From Oscillospiraceae bacterium (GTDB lineage Bacteria; Bacillota; Clostridia; Oscillospirales; Ruminococcaceae): DNA of 9,702 nucleotides. The stretch is taken from the NCBI GenBank assembly GCA_016296165.1, contig JAEDJV010000090.1, forward strand, positions 1-9,702, given 5' to 3'. Positions within the stretch are counted from its first letter, which is position 1. Each line of letters opens with the position of its first letter. Positions 1-7,446 of the stretch are shown here, piece after piece. The notes under the pieces were generated by a model. The model was not told where the DNA came from. It worked only from the letters and a program-made list of their open reading frames with translations, and searched no databases. The position numbers and the translations under genes are program-made.

Positions 1-670
1 TTCCGCATATAGCGTCATATCTCCTGTCCATACTTATGTCTTCAGGCTGATTAAATCCCGAAAATACTGACACCTGACTGAATTTGGTTACACCTGTCAG
101 TAAGACAAAACGAAGATGTGCGTCTGCCGCTTTGAATGTTCCGTAAAATCCTTTCAGAGTTTCTCTGTTTTTTTGTTCATCTTCTGTTCCGAGTACATCC
201 AGCATTGGTTTGTCATATTCATCTATTAACACAACGGCTTTATGACCAGTCTGTTTTTCCGCCTCTTCCAAAACATATTTAAATCTGTCAGATAATGTCT
301 TAAATATTTCGTTTTTACCGTATATCTGTTCCCACATGGATATATACGATTCAAGTTTCAGCTGCAGTTCTTCAGGATTATTATAATTTCCGCCCGCAAA
401 ATCAATCCTGAACACCGGATACTCTTCCCAGTCATTTTCAAGTTTTTCTATCTTAAGTCCCTTAAAAAGTTCTTTTTTTCCTAAAAAAAATGCCTCAAGC
501 GTACTTATCAGTAGTGATTTTCCAAATCTGCGTGGTCTGGATAAAAAACATATATGTCCCTGAGCAAGTTCATATACAAGCGCTGTTTTATCCACATATA
601 CATAATTTCGGTTTATCATTTCTTCAAATGTCTGAACTCCTATTGGATATCTCAAATCTCTTTTCTCCAT
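1..670 (-). CDS. AAA-ATPase-like protein (PF09820/DUF1703 type), 3' end cut off by window
   Basis: I translated this reading frame by hand from the reverse strand; 223 codons are present and the gene continues past position 1. The N-terminus has the family pattern PIGVQTFEEMI (residues 9-19) and YVDKTALVYEL (25-35). A Walker A-like RPRRFGKSLL follows at 45-54, a Walker B-like VVLIDEYDKP at 146-155, and the conserved segment LLTGVTKFSQVSVFSG at 190-205. Family members usually carry a C-terminal PD-(D/E)XK nuclease-like domain, which would lie outside the window. Their biological role is not established; they occur in many copies in Clostridia and Bacteroidetes. The start is uncertain. ATG at 670 is the first in-frame ATG after an in-frame stop but has no Shine-Dalgarno site. 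TTG at 655 has GGAG nine bases upstream and overlaps the stop of the preceding small gene as TTGA. The family assignment is confident; the function is not. Confidence 0.88.
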   Translation of the reverse strand, partial: MEKRDLRYPIGVQTFEEMINRNYVYVDKTALVYELAQGHICFLSRPRRFGKSLLISTLEAFFLGKKELFKGLKIEKLENDWEEYPVFRIDFAGGNYNNPEELQLKLESYISMWEQIYGKNEIFKTLSDRFKYVLEEAEKQTGHKAVVLIDEYDKPMLDVLGTEDEQKNRETLKGFYGTFKAADAHLRFVLLTGVTKFSQVSVFSGFNQPEDISMDRRYDAICG

Positions 671-858
671 TCTGTATTTATTTCGTTCATTTTTTCATAT
701 TGTTTCATCAAATAGGTTTTAATTTTATATAGTCCGTTTAATCCAATAAATGTTTCTGGCAATGATAGAACAAATAATGAAATTTTTATAATGTATAATG
801 TGCCGCATTGTAGTGATATGATAATAATTGGAATGATCTTCGAATTATTGAAGTTCAT
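652..858 (-). CDS. Putative 68-residue membrane miniprotein, upstream of and overlapping the AAA-ATPase-like gene
   Basis: I do not recognise this protein. Residues 8-33 are strongly hydrophobic (IIPIIIIS, then LYIIKISLFVLSL), which suggests one membrane segment or hairpin. The C-terminal half is hydrophilic and Lys/Glu-rich and ends in EWRKEI. Support for a real gene comes from its signals: AAGGAG six bases before the ATG, and a near-consensus promoter about 30 bases upstream of that. Its stop codon overlaps the start region of the AAA-ATPase-like gene: by 19 bases if that gene starts at ATG 670, or as a TTGA overlap if it starts at TTG 655. It could be a functional partner of the ATPase, or a leader peptide that serves to couple translation. 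No homology is claimed. Confidence 0.55.
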   Translation of the reverse strand: MNFNNSKIIPIIIISLQCGTLYIIKISLFVLSLPETFIGLNGLYKIKTYLMKQYEKMNEINTEWRKEI

Positions 859-862
859 AATT

Positions 863-870
863 AGCTCCTT
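863..870 (-). promoter_or_regulatory. Strong ribosome binding site for the 68-residue ORF
   Basis: The minus strand reads AAGGAGCT here, with AGGAG ending six bases before the ATG at 858. This is the main reason for treating the small frame as a translated gene, and it is far better than anything in front of the ATG of the AAA-ATPase-like gene. Confidence 0.7.
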
Positions 871-889
871 TATAATTATAGATAATTAC

Positions 890-918
890 ATTTTATCATA
901 TATCACACTTTAGGTCAA
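890..918 (-). promoter_or_regulatory. Sigma-A promoter for miniprotein and AAA-ATPase-like gene
   Basis: The minus strand has TTGACC (913-918) and TAAAAT (890-895) separated by exactly 17 bases. Transcription would begin near 883 and leave a leader of about 25 bases before the ATG at 858. The promoter separates this pair of genes from the P-type ATPase upstream. Confidence 0.75.
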
Positions 919-1004
919 TAATAATTATGTTTTACTATACCATACTTTCCGGACATTTTAGATAAATATGTATAGACCTTGATAGTTGATTTTATTAGCA
1001 GCTG

Positions 1005-1047
1005 AAACTTCGCACATCAAAAATAGCTGTGCATCTTGAAAATTCAA
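1005..1047. repeat. 43-base hairpin repeat, copy 1
   Basis: Positions 1005-1047 match 9660-9702 at 40 of 43 bases in the same orientation. The core is a hairpin with GCACATC (1012-1018), the loop AAAAATA (1019-1025) and GCTGTGC (1026-1032); one of seven pairs is mismatched in this copy. It is followed by a second small inverted repeat, TTGAA-AA-TTCAA (1036-1047). The octamer TTTTATTA lies a few bases to the left of both copies. This copy lies 46 bases beyond the stop of the P-type ATPase gene, where no classical hairpin-plus-T-run terminator is visible, so it may serve as a transcript end or 3' stabiliser. It otherwise looks like a dispersed intergenic element. Confidence 0.75.
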
Positions 1048-1092
1048 TAGTAAATGCCGCAAAAGATACTTCCCGGATGTAACAGTTCTGGA

Positions 1093-3186
1093 TTAATATT
1101 TCTTTTTTAAAATCCTTATTGAATTGATAATACATAGTACTGCTACTCCGGAATCTGCAAATACAGCAAACCACATATTTGCAAATCCTGCAATTCCAAG
1201 TATCATCACTGCAAGTTTGAACACCAGAGCAAAAATAATATTCTGTTTTGCTATTCTGTTTGTATCTTCTGAAATAACGAAAGCTTTCCATAGAGAATCC
1301 ATATCTGAATTCATGAACACTATATCAGCTGCATCTATGGCAGCTTCTGCGCCAGTACCCATTGCTGCACTTACATCTGCTCCGGCAAGTACAGGAGCGT
1401 CATTTATTCCATCGCCTACAAACATTACAGCTCCGCTTTTCTCTCTTATTTCCTTCATTATTGTATGTTTGTCTTCAGGAAGGAGTTTTGAATAAAAACT
1501 GTCTATCCCTGTTTCCTTCGCAGTTTCAGCTGCACTCGTTTTAGAATCACCTGTCAGCATAACTGTATTAATTCTTCGTGATTTTAATTTTGAAATAGTT
1601 TCAGCGCTGTCAGGTTTTATTGTATCGCTTATTTTAAGACATCCGGCAAGCATTCCATCTACTGCGCATAATACCACTGTACCCGAGGTTTCAGAACACG
1701 AAGAGATGTCTATATTTTTAAGTTTCATCAGTTTTTCATTTCCGCATAGAACTGTTTTTCCTGATAAAACCGTTTCTATACCCATACCGGCAATTTCATT
1801 TACTTTCTCAGGTTTAATAAGAGAAACCCCATGATTTACAGCACTTTCCTTAATGCATTCAGCAACCGGGTGAGTTGAAAACTGCTCGCATGAGGCACTG
1901 AATCTGATTATTTCGTCTTCTTTATAATCTCCATAAATCTCTACACTCTTTAAAGTAAATTTTCCCGTTGTAACAGTACCGGTTTTATCAAGTATTACTG
2001 TTCTGATACCCCGTACGGTTTCCATCGAAGAACCGCTTTTGAAAAGTATTCCTTTTTTTGAACCTGCACCGATTCCTGAAAAAAATGTAAGCGGAACACT
2101 AAGGACTATCGCGCATGGACAACTTATTACAAGAAATGTGACCGCTGTATAAATCCATTTGTGCCACTCTTTAGTAATTAGTGAAGGAATTACCGCTGTA
2201 AGAATTGCTGCGATAACTACTACTGGCGTGTAAATATTCGCAAATCTGGTAATAAATCTGTCAAGCTTTGGCTTTCCGGCAGCCGCGTTTTCGATACTGT
2301 TTACAATTCTGGTAACCATAGATTCTGAAAGAGCTTTTTCGACTTTGATTTTAAGGAGTCCATTGAGATTGATACAGCCGGATATTACCTTATCTCCGGG
2401 ATTAACATTTTCAGGTAAATGTTCACCTGTAACTGATGAAGTATCAATACTGCTCTGACCTTCTTCAACAACACCATCGAGCGGGATTCTGTCACCGGCT
2501 TTTACTATAATAATCTGTCCTGGAACTGCATGTTCAGCCGGAATCTCGATTACTCTGTCCCCTTCTGAAAGGCTTACAGTCTGAGGTCTCATATCAACAG
2601 CAGACATGATGGATTTTCTGCTTTTTTCTACTGCAGTATCCTCAAAAAATTCCCCTATTCTGAAAAAAAGCATTACCCCTACAGCTTCCGGATAATCTTT
2701 AAGGAAAAATGCTGCAAGTGTAGCCAGAGACATAAGAAAATTTTCATTAAAAATACGTCCCTGCTTTATACTTTTAATTGAACTTTTCAGGACTTTTCCG
2801 CCTAAAATAATATATGAAAAAATATACAGCACAAGTGAAGCTATAGTATTCAAGTTCTCAGTTATCATTGCAGCTCCCAAAAATACTGCACCAATAATTA
2901 TAAGAAGAAGTTCTGATTTTTCATTTTCTTCTGATTCTTTTTCAGATATATTTTCATTTTTTTCTTCAACAAGTTCAACATCAGGTTCAATGTCTGTACA
3001 CTTTTTTAATATTTTTTCAGACAATAAATCATTGTGATGTGCCTTGATATGAAATTTTTTAGAAGTAAAAACAAGAACTGCTTCTTCAACTTCCTCCATT
3101 TCATTTATCGCTTTTTCAATCTTCGATGCGCAATGTGCACAGTCAAGATTTTTTAACCTGTAAGTTTTTACTGTAGTATCATCCAT
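1093..3186 (-). CDS. cadA: Heavy-metal-translocating P1B-type ATPase (Zn/Cd/Pb class, CadA/ZntA-like)
   Basis: This is a membrane pump of 697 residues that expels divalent soft metal at the cost of ATP. An N-terminal heavy-metal-associated domain has LDCAHCA with Cys16 and Cys19. A very acidic linker (65-92, 13 Asp/Glu) follows. Membrane segments lie at roughly 93-109, 113-130, 149-162, 165-181, 317-336, 344-370, 648-667 and 670-690. The actuator motif is TGEH (253-256), the transport motif is CPC (356-358), the phosphorylated Asp is in DKTGT (Asp400), His-Pro is at 439-440, and GDGINDAP is at 591-598. Lys657 and Asp678 (ADSGVAV) in the last two helices fit the Zn/Cd/Pb subgroup, though the related PfeT/ZosA type cannot be excluded. 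I chose ATG 3186 because AGGGG lies six bases upstream. The longer frame starting at 3231 begins inside the presumed operator, near the transcription start, and lacks a ribosome binding site. The gene has its own promoter. Confidence 0.93.
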   Translation of the reverse strand: MDDTTVKTYRLKNLDCAHCASKIEKAINEMEEVEEAVLVFTSKKFHIKAHHNDLLSEKILKKCTDIEPDVELVEEKNENISEKESEENEKSELLLIIIGAVFLGAAMITENLNTIASLVLYIFSYIILGGKVLKSSIKSIKQGRIFNENFLMSLATLAAFFLKDYPEAVGVMLFFRIGEFFEDTAVEKSRKSIMSAVDMRPQTVSLSEGDRVIEIPAEHAVPGQIIIVKAGDRIPLDGVVEEGQSSIDTSSVTGEHLPENVNPGDKVISGCINLNGLLKIKVEKALSESMVTRIVNSIENAAAGKPKLDRFITRFANIYTPVVVIAAILTAVIPSLITKEWHKWIYTAVTFLVISCPCAIVLSVPLTFFSGIGAGSKKGILFKSGSSMETVRGIRTVILDKTGTVTTGKFTLKSVEIYGDYKEDEIIRFSASCEQFSTHPVAECIKESAVNHGVSLIKPEKVNEIAGMGIETVLSGKTVLCGNEKLMKLKNIDISSCSETSGTVVLCAVDGMLAGCLKISDTIKPDSAETISKLKSRRINTVMLTGDSKTSAAETAKETGIDSFYSKLLPEDKHTIMKEIREKSGAVMFVGDGINDAPVLAGADVSAAMGTGAEAAIDAADIVFMNSDMDSLWKAFVISEDTNRIAKQNIIFALVFKLAVMILGIAGFANMWFAVFADSGVAVLCIINSIRILKKKY

Positions 3187-3192
3187 AATTAT

Positions 3193-3197
3193 CCCCT
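3193..3197 (-). promoter_or_regulatory. Ribosome binding site that sets the P-type ATPase start
   Basis: The minus strand reads AGGGG (followed by A), six bases before the ATG at 3186. The in-frame ATG at 3231 has no such site, so the protein most likely begins MDDTTVKTYR. Confidence 0.75.
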
Positions 3198-3210
3198 GCT
3201 TTCTGCATTT

Positions 3211-3236
3211 TATATATGAATATCTGTTCATGTATT
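3211..3236 (-). promoter_or_regulatory. Probable ArsR/SmtB-family operator (12-2-12 inverted repeat)
   Basis: The inverted repeat has half-sites ATATATGAA (3212-3220) and TTCATGTAT (3227-3235) around six bases; eight of nine pairs match. Laid out as a 12-2-12 element, nine of twelve positions are symmetric. ArsR/SmtB metal sensors (SmtB, CzrA, CadC, NmtR) are known to bind such elements with a TGAA-N6-TTCA core. It begins two bases after the -10 box, so a bound repressor would cover the transcription start. Regulation by a metal-released repressor encoded elsewhere is inferred. Confidence 0.65.
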
Positions 3237-3237
3237 C

Positions 3238-3266
3238 ATTATATCATTTATATTTTGATATGTCAA
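3238..3266 (-). promoter_or_regulatory. Perfect-consensus sigma-A promoter of the P-type ATPase
   Basis: The minus strand carries TTGACA (3261-3266) and TATAAT (3238-3243) separated by exactly 17 bases, matching consensus at all twelve positions. Transcription would begin near 3231 and give a leader of about 45 bases. A promoter this strong in front of a metal pump would be expected to be repressed, which fits the adjoining inverted repeat. A perfect 10-base palindrome, TATGTACATA (3271-3280), sits just upstream of the -35 box; its role is unknown. Confidence 0.85.
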
Positions 3267-3281
3267 TAGATATGTACATAA

Positions 3282-3323
3282 AAAAACAGTATTCCCAGAA
3301 AAATATCTGAAAATACTGTTTTT
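3282..3323 (-). terminator. Intrinsic terminator ending the exporter operon (symmetric, may act both ways)
   Basis: AAAAACAGTATT (3282-3293) pairs perfectly with AATACTGTTTTT (3312-3323), and a small inner stem CAGA/TCTG (3296-3299 with 3306-3309) narrows the loop. On the minus strand it begins 16 bases after the stop codon of the last permease gene and ends in a T-run. The same symmetry could act on the plus strand, though no plus-strand gene approaches it. It insulates the metal-pump promoter, which begins about 15 bases further on. Confidence 0.88.
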
Positions 3324-3339
3324 GAAATTATTTTGTTAT

Positions 3340-4653
3340 TTATTCATATCTCAAAGCATCTACAACTTCCATCTGCGCAGCTTTATTTGCCGGGTACACA
3401 CCAAATACAAGTCCTATTGCAAATGAAAAAATAACCGAGACGATAATTGCCGGAACAGGAACTGACAAATCAACCACTACAGGCATATCAGGATTTCCGG
3501 AGAGTCCAGATAAAATCAAAGCCAGACCTTTAGCTTCTATAAGTCCGACCACTATACCAAGTACAGATCCTATAAGCGAAATAACTATTGATTCTATAAT
3601 AAACTGCATGCGGATAGATTTGTTGTCTGCACCCATAGCTTTTCTTACACCTATCTCCATTGTTCTTTCAGAAACACTTACCAGCATTATATTCATAACA
3701 CCGATACCGCCTACTAAAAGAGATATAGCCGCAATAGCAGCAATTACCTTCGTTATAATTCCGATAATTCCATTTATCTGGTCCAGCTGATCTGTAAGGA
3801 GATATACGAATACTTTGTAATCAGTGTCTTCAAAATACGGTGCAAAGAACTCCTCAGTGAGTTTACGAACCTCATCTATATCTGCATCTTCATTTATTCC
3901 ATATTCAAGGAATCCTATATTTTCCCTTTCAGTTTGAAGTGTATTCGCTCTGAAATAAGACAATGTAATATATGCAGTTGTCGGAGAATCTTCATCAATA
4001 ATCATTCCAGTGTTCATATCCATACCCTGTTGAGAAGTTGCTACTCCTACAATTGTAAACTCTCTCCCGTCAAACTGTGTTCCCGATTCAGAAAGCGTAA
4101 TCTGTTTACCAATCGCACTGGCATTTCCAAACATTTTTTCAGCCGCTCTGCTTTCTATAATAATAGCAGGAACAGAACTGCTATAATCTTCTTCAGTAAA
4201 ATAACGACCTTCTTCCAGACTTGCAATCTGCATTTTTTGTATAGATTCTGACATGACGCATATCGAAGCAGGAGTATTTTTGCTATCCTCTGAATTCAAA
4301 TTACCAGCACCAATAAAATTATATGCAATCTCTTCCAGATAATCAGTCATCATTTCTTCGTATTCTTTAACAGAATCTTGGTTAAATTTTACTCCATCCG
4401 GTATATCCAGCATCATAACAGAAGACAGACTATCTGTTTTGGCATCTTTGTCAACTATAAGTATATCCATGATATTGCCCTGGACCAAAGCGCCTATCGA
4501 CGATCCGATTGTTTTTCCAATGCTTCCGCCAATAGTGTTAATGAGGATAACCGAACTTATACCAACAATGATTCCGAGGGTAGTCAGAAAAGTTCTCATC
4601 TTGCCCGCCGAAAGGCATCGAAGTGCCGAAACAATATATTCTCCAATACTCAT
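3340..4653 (-). CDS. MacB/FtsX-type ABC transporter permease 2
   Basis: A protein of 437 residues with the MacB/FtsX layout: transmembrane helix 1 at about 21-42 (TFLTTLGIIVGISSVILINT), a large extracytoplasmic domain (about 43-290), then three helices at about 295-322, 349-375 and 400-419. Conserved signatures are LVGGIGVMNIMLVSVSERT (313-331), the cytoplasmic coupling segment EIGVRKAMGA (333-342), and the C-terminal YPANKAAQMEVVDALRYE. It contains no nucleotide-binding domain, unlike Gram-negative MacB, so it must borrow the ATPase encoded three genes upstream. Its start codon lies one base after the stop of the adaptor 2 gene, and its own ribosome binding site is weak, which points to translational coupling. 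It is related to but clearly diverged from permease 1, so a heterodimer of the LolC/LolE or Vex1/Vex3 kind is plausible. The substrate is unknown. Confidence 0.9.
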   Translation of the reverse strand: MSIGEYIVSALRCLSAGKMRTFLTTLGIIVGISSVILINTIGGSIGKTIGSSIGALVQGNIMDILIVDKDAKTDSLSSVMMLDIPDGVKFNQDSVKEYEEMMTDYLEEIAYNFIGAGNLNSEDSKNTPASICVMSESIQKMQIASLEEGRYFTEEDYSSSVPAIIIESRAAEKMFGNASAIGKQITLSESGTQFDGREFTIVGVATSQQGMDMNTGMIIDEDSPTTAYITLSYFRANTLQTERENIGFLEYGINEDADIDEVRKLTEEFFAPYFEDTDYKVFVYLLTDQLDQINGIIGIITKVIAAIAAISLLVGGIGVMNIMLVSVSERTMEIGVRKAMGADNKSIRMQFIIESIVISLIGSVLGIVVGLIEAKGLALILSGLSGNPDMPVVVDLSVPVPAIIVSVIFSFAIGLVFGVYPANKAAQMEVVDALRYE

Positions 4654-4654
4654 A

Positions 4655-6025
4655 TTATCCCGCCATTCCTTTAATTTTTAGTCTGTCACCATTTTTATGG
4701 GTTTTACCGTTGCCTACAACGTAATCACCCTCTTTTAAATCTGCTGACTCTATCTGAACAAAAAAATCGCCTTCATAAATTTTTTCAACATTGACTTTTT
4801 CAGCAATATATTCCGTTCCTCTTCTAACTGCTTTAAATACATACGCGTTTCCGGACTCGTCTTCAGCAATAGCATCATACTGAACTGCAGGAACCATACC
4901 TATATAATTCGAATAAATCCTCACCATTGCTGTAGAATTATGGCGAAGACTATCCATATTAGCTTCATCAGTCAATTCAATTTCAACAGCATATCCATTA
5001 TTAGCCACACTAAATACATCCGATACTTTCAGTACTTTAGCTTTAATCTGATCTGCTCCGGTCAGAATTGTTTTCACGCTTGCTTCCATACCAGGCTTTA
5101 TTTCCAGTATATCTGAACTGCTGACATAAGCCTCAACTTTGTATTTTCCAAGAGATCCTATCCTGAACAGACATCCATCCATTGCATATCCGCCTTCAGA
5201 GGCAAATGATTCAGCAATTATACCGGATCGCGGAGCCGTAACAACAAGGTGATCCTTTTCTTCCTTAAGTTTATTTAACTGTTTTTCATATTCTTCTACG
5301 CCTGAAACCATCAGATTTTTTTCATAGTCACTGTCTTTTTTCTCCTCTAAAATCTGTTCAGCACTTTTCTTTGCTTCTTCATATGCTTTCTGTGCATCTA
5401 AAATCTGCTGATAAACAGGATCAAGCTGACTTTCATACGACTTGTACATATTAAAGTACATCTGTGATTCTGCCTGATCTGCGGCCGAATAACATCTGTT
5501 GTAGTAATCAATATATTTGTCATACGTATCATCATATGCTTTTTTTGCAGAATCAAGAGCAATTCTGGCGCTTTCAGTACGGAGTTGTGCGGACTGTATT
5601 GTTCTGTCCATTGAAACCTGTGAACTGTTTTCCGACAAACTGTCAGCAGCTTTTCGTTCCGCAAGAAATTTTTCTATTCTTTCAATCTGTTCATCGAGAT
5701 CCACAGATTCAAATTCGCAGAGAACATCACCTTCATTTACTTTGTCGCCTATTTTACAGTACACTTTCTTAATCTTCTGATTCACATCTGTAGAAACAGC
5801 TTCTATATCATGAAGAACTATCTTCCCGCTTGCAGGTCTGTATTCTGAAATCTCCCTTTCTTCGAAAGGAATTACATAATCATATCCATCTGTATTAGCA
5901 TCTACATTTATTCTAAGCGCTGCAAACCAGCCTATAAATCCCAGAACTGCACACCATAAAATTATTTTTTTTATCCGTTTTGACTTTTTTGATTTTATCT
6001 TTGTCTTTTTCGTTTTTGTTTTCAT
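4655..6025 (-). CDS. HlyD/MacA-family membrane fusion (adaptor) protein 2, transmembrane-anchored
   Basis: A protein of 456 residues. The N-terminus is extremely basic (many Lys/Arg in residues 2-20) and is followed by one hydrophobic helix (21-37, IILWCAVLGFIGWFAAL). There is no lipobox, so it should be held as a single-pass anchor with the body outside the cell membrane. The first half of the barrel-sandwich (lipoyl-like) domain is near 66-106 (VYCKIGDKVNEGDVLCEF). A long helical hairpin or coiled coil spans about 110-258. The second half follows at 260-290 (VVTAPRSGIIAESFASEGG), and beta-barrel and membrane-proximal domains fill the rest. AAAGGA lies 11 bases before the ATG, a rather long spacing. 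The gene is 23 bases after permease 1 and 1 base before permease 2, so it probably partners the latter. The family is clear; the exact partner is inferred. Confidence 0.88.
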   Translation of the reverse strand: MKTKTKKTKIKSKKSKRIKKIILWCAVLGFIGWFAALRINVDANTDGYDYVIPFEEREISEYRPASGKIVLHDIEAVSTDVNQKIKKVYCKIGDKVNEGDVLCEFESVDLDEQIERIEKFLAERKAADSLSENSSQVSMDRTIQSAQLRTESARIALDSAKKAYDDTYDKYIDYYNRCYSAADQAESQMYFNMYKSYESQLDPVYQQILDAQKAYEEAKKSAEQILEEKKDSDYEKNLMVSGVEEYEKQLNKLKEEKDHLVVTAPRSGIIAESFASEGGYAMDGCLFRIGSLGKYKVEAYVSSSDILEIKPGMEASVKTILTGADQIKAKVLKVSDVFSVANNGYAVEIELTDEANMDSLRHNSTAMVRIYSNYIGMVPAVQYDAIAEDESGNAYVFKAVRRGTEYIAEKVNVEKIYEGDFFVQIESADLKEGDYVVGNGKTHKNGDRLKIKGMAG

Positions 6026-6048
6026 ATATGTATTATTCCTTTCACGTT

Positions 6049-7446
6049 CTATTCATATCTTAAAGCATCAACCGGCTGCATTTTTGCACCTTTATTAGCC
6101 GGATAATATCCAAATACTACTCCGACAACAATTGAAAATAAAGATGAAAAAATAATTGAACTTAGAGATGGTGTAACGTGTATTGTTGTATTCTCCAGAA
6201 AATATCTGATACCTTCATTTGGTACAAGAGCTATAAGTTTATCAAGATTCGTTTCAATCAGCATTCCAAAGAAAAATCCAAATAAAATACCGATACCGCA
6301 TGAAGCGAAACATAAAAAAGCTGATTCGGTGAGAAACTGAAGTCGTATAGCACTGTTTTTAGCACCCAAAGCTTTTTTTATGCCGATTTCCTTTGTTCTC
6401 TCAGTAACACTTACAAGCATTGTATTCATAAGTCCGATACCACCAACCAGAAGTGATATAGCACCAATAATTGAAAAAGCGTAAGTAACCATTTTTATTG
6501 TACTTCTGACTTTTTTCATATATGTTTCACTATTATCTATAAAGTAATTATAATTCGGATTCGAACCATATTTTGACTCTGCAAAATCTGCAATAAGTTT
6601 TTGTGCTTCATATGAAGATTTACTGTCTTTAACTATAAATTCTAATATAAACATTTTATCAGGATTTCTTGCTTTCGAGATATTGCTGTCAAGCTCACTG
6701 CCTGCATATGAATAAGGAGAATAAAGCGGAGTAGATTTTTCTGATGAATCACTCATCATATAACTCATCATATCAGCACCGTCAATATACTGATAAACAC
6801 CAACTATAACAAACTTTACATTAGTAAACTTTTTTTCAGCATTTCCTTCAGCTTCAGTTTCAGGGGCATAGTTATTTGAAGCATCGGCAACAGATATATC
6901 AATTGTTTTTCCTACTGCTTCCTCTGCCGAACCAAAACATTTTTCAGCAGCTATATCTGAAATAACAGCTACAGGCTTGCCGTTACGGCATTCGTCTCTG
7001 CTGATGAACCTTCCGGCCAGAATACGGATTTTATTCGTAATTTCATAGGCTGAAGATACCGGAGTGACGGAGACTTTTGATTTTTCGCCGAAATCATTGC
7101 AAATGTCTCCGGTGCCCAGTGAAAATGACGAATATCCGATGTCAAGAATTAAATCATCTGTAGAATCAATAAAATCATATATCTCATCCCTGGTAAAACT
7201 ATATCCACCAATTGGTTTTGAAAATCCATCTTCTTCTGAATATCCAGAAAAGAGGGTTACATTTACACCGCCAAATATATTCTGAACCAGAAAGCTGTCA
7301 AGAACAGATGTTATTGTATCACCGACTGAAGTAATAAACAGAACTGAACTTAATCCGATTATTATTCCCACCATAGTCAGGACGGAGCGTTTCTTGTTTA
7401 TCAGCAAAGAATTATATGCCTGCCGTATATTATCAATCAGCATCAT
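6049..7446 (-). CDS. MacB/FtsX-type ABC transporter permease 1
   Basis: A protein of 465 residues with helix 1 at about 21-43, an extracytoplasmic domain of about 275 residues, and helices at about 319-345, 371-398 and 428-447. Signatures are LVGGIGLMNTMLVSVTERT (333-351), the coupling segment EIGIKKALGA (353-362), and YPANKGAKMQPVDALRYE at the C-terminus. The extracytoplasmic domain has an acidic/Asn-rich insertion (about 185-205) and a Met-rich loop (DMMSYMM, 225-231). I set the start at ATG 7446: the perfect site GGAGGTGA lies five bases upstream, and the product then begins MMLIDNIRQAYNSLL, the usual family start. The frame is open to 7476, but that adds ten residues lying inside the ATPase gene. 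The gene overlaps the ATPase gene by 14 bases. The ATPase encoded just upstream would energise it. Confidence 0.9.
   Translation of the reverse strand: MMLIDNIRQAYNSLLINKKRSVLTMVGIIIGLSSVLFITSVGDTITSVLDSFLVQNIFGGVNVTLFSGYSEEDGFSKPIGGYSFTRDEIYDFIDSTDDLILDIGYSSFSLGTGDICNDFGEKSKVSVTPVSSAYEITNKIRILAGRFISRDECRNGKPVAVISDIAAEKCFGSAEEAVGKTIDISVADASNNYAPETEAEGNAEKKFTNVKFVIVGVYQYIDGADMMSYMMSDSSEKSTPLYSPYSYAGSELDSNISKARNPDKMFILEFIVKDSKSSYEAQKLIADFAESKYGSNPNYNYFIDNSETYMKKVRSTIKMVTYAFSIIGAISLLVGGIGLMNTMLVSVTERTKEIGIKKALGAKNSAIRLQFLTESAFLCFASCGIGILFGFFFGMLIETNLDKLIALVPNEGIRYFLENTTIHVTPSLSSIIFSSLFSIVVGVVFGYYPANKGAKMQPVDALRYE

Noticed and set aside
859..1092. Riboswitch or small RNA gene in the longest gap
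   Set aside because: No recognisable riboswitch core was seen; the gap is explained by a promoter and one copy of the hairpin repeat.
995..1291. Minus-strand 98-residue frame across the P-type ATPase 3' end and the repeat
   Set aside because: It is a different frame over the conserved end of the pump gene, and lacks a ribosome binding site or recognisable domain; its tail is translated repeat sequence.
1124..1495. Plus-strand frame of 123 residues inside the P-type ATPase gene
   Set aside because: Antisense to highly conserved motifs (GDGINDAP region) with no start signals of its own.
3187..3231. N-terminal extension of the P-type ATPase to an ATG at 3231
   Set aside because: That ATG lies inside the presumed operator, at about the predicted transcription start, with no ribosome binding site; ATG 3186 has AGGGG six bases upstream.
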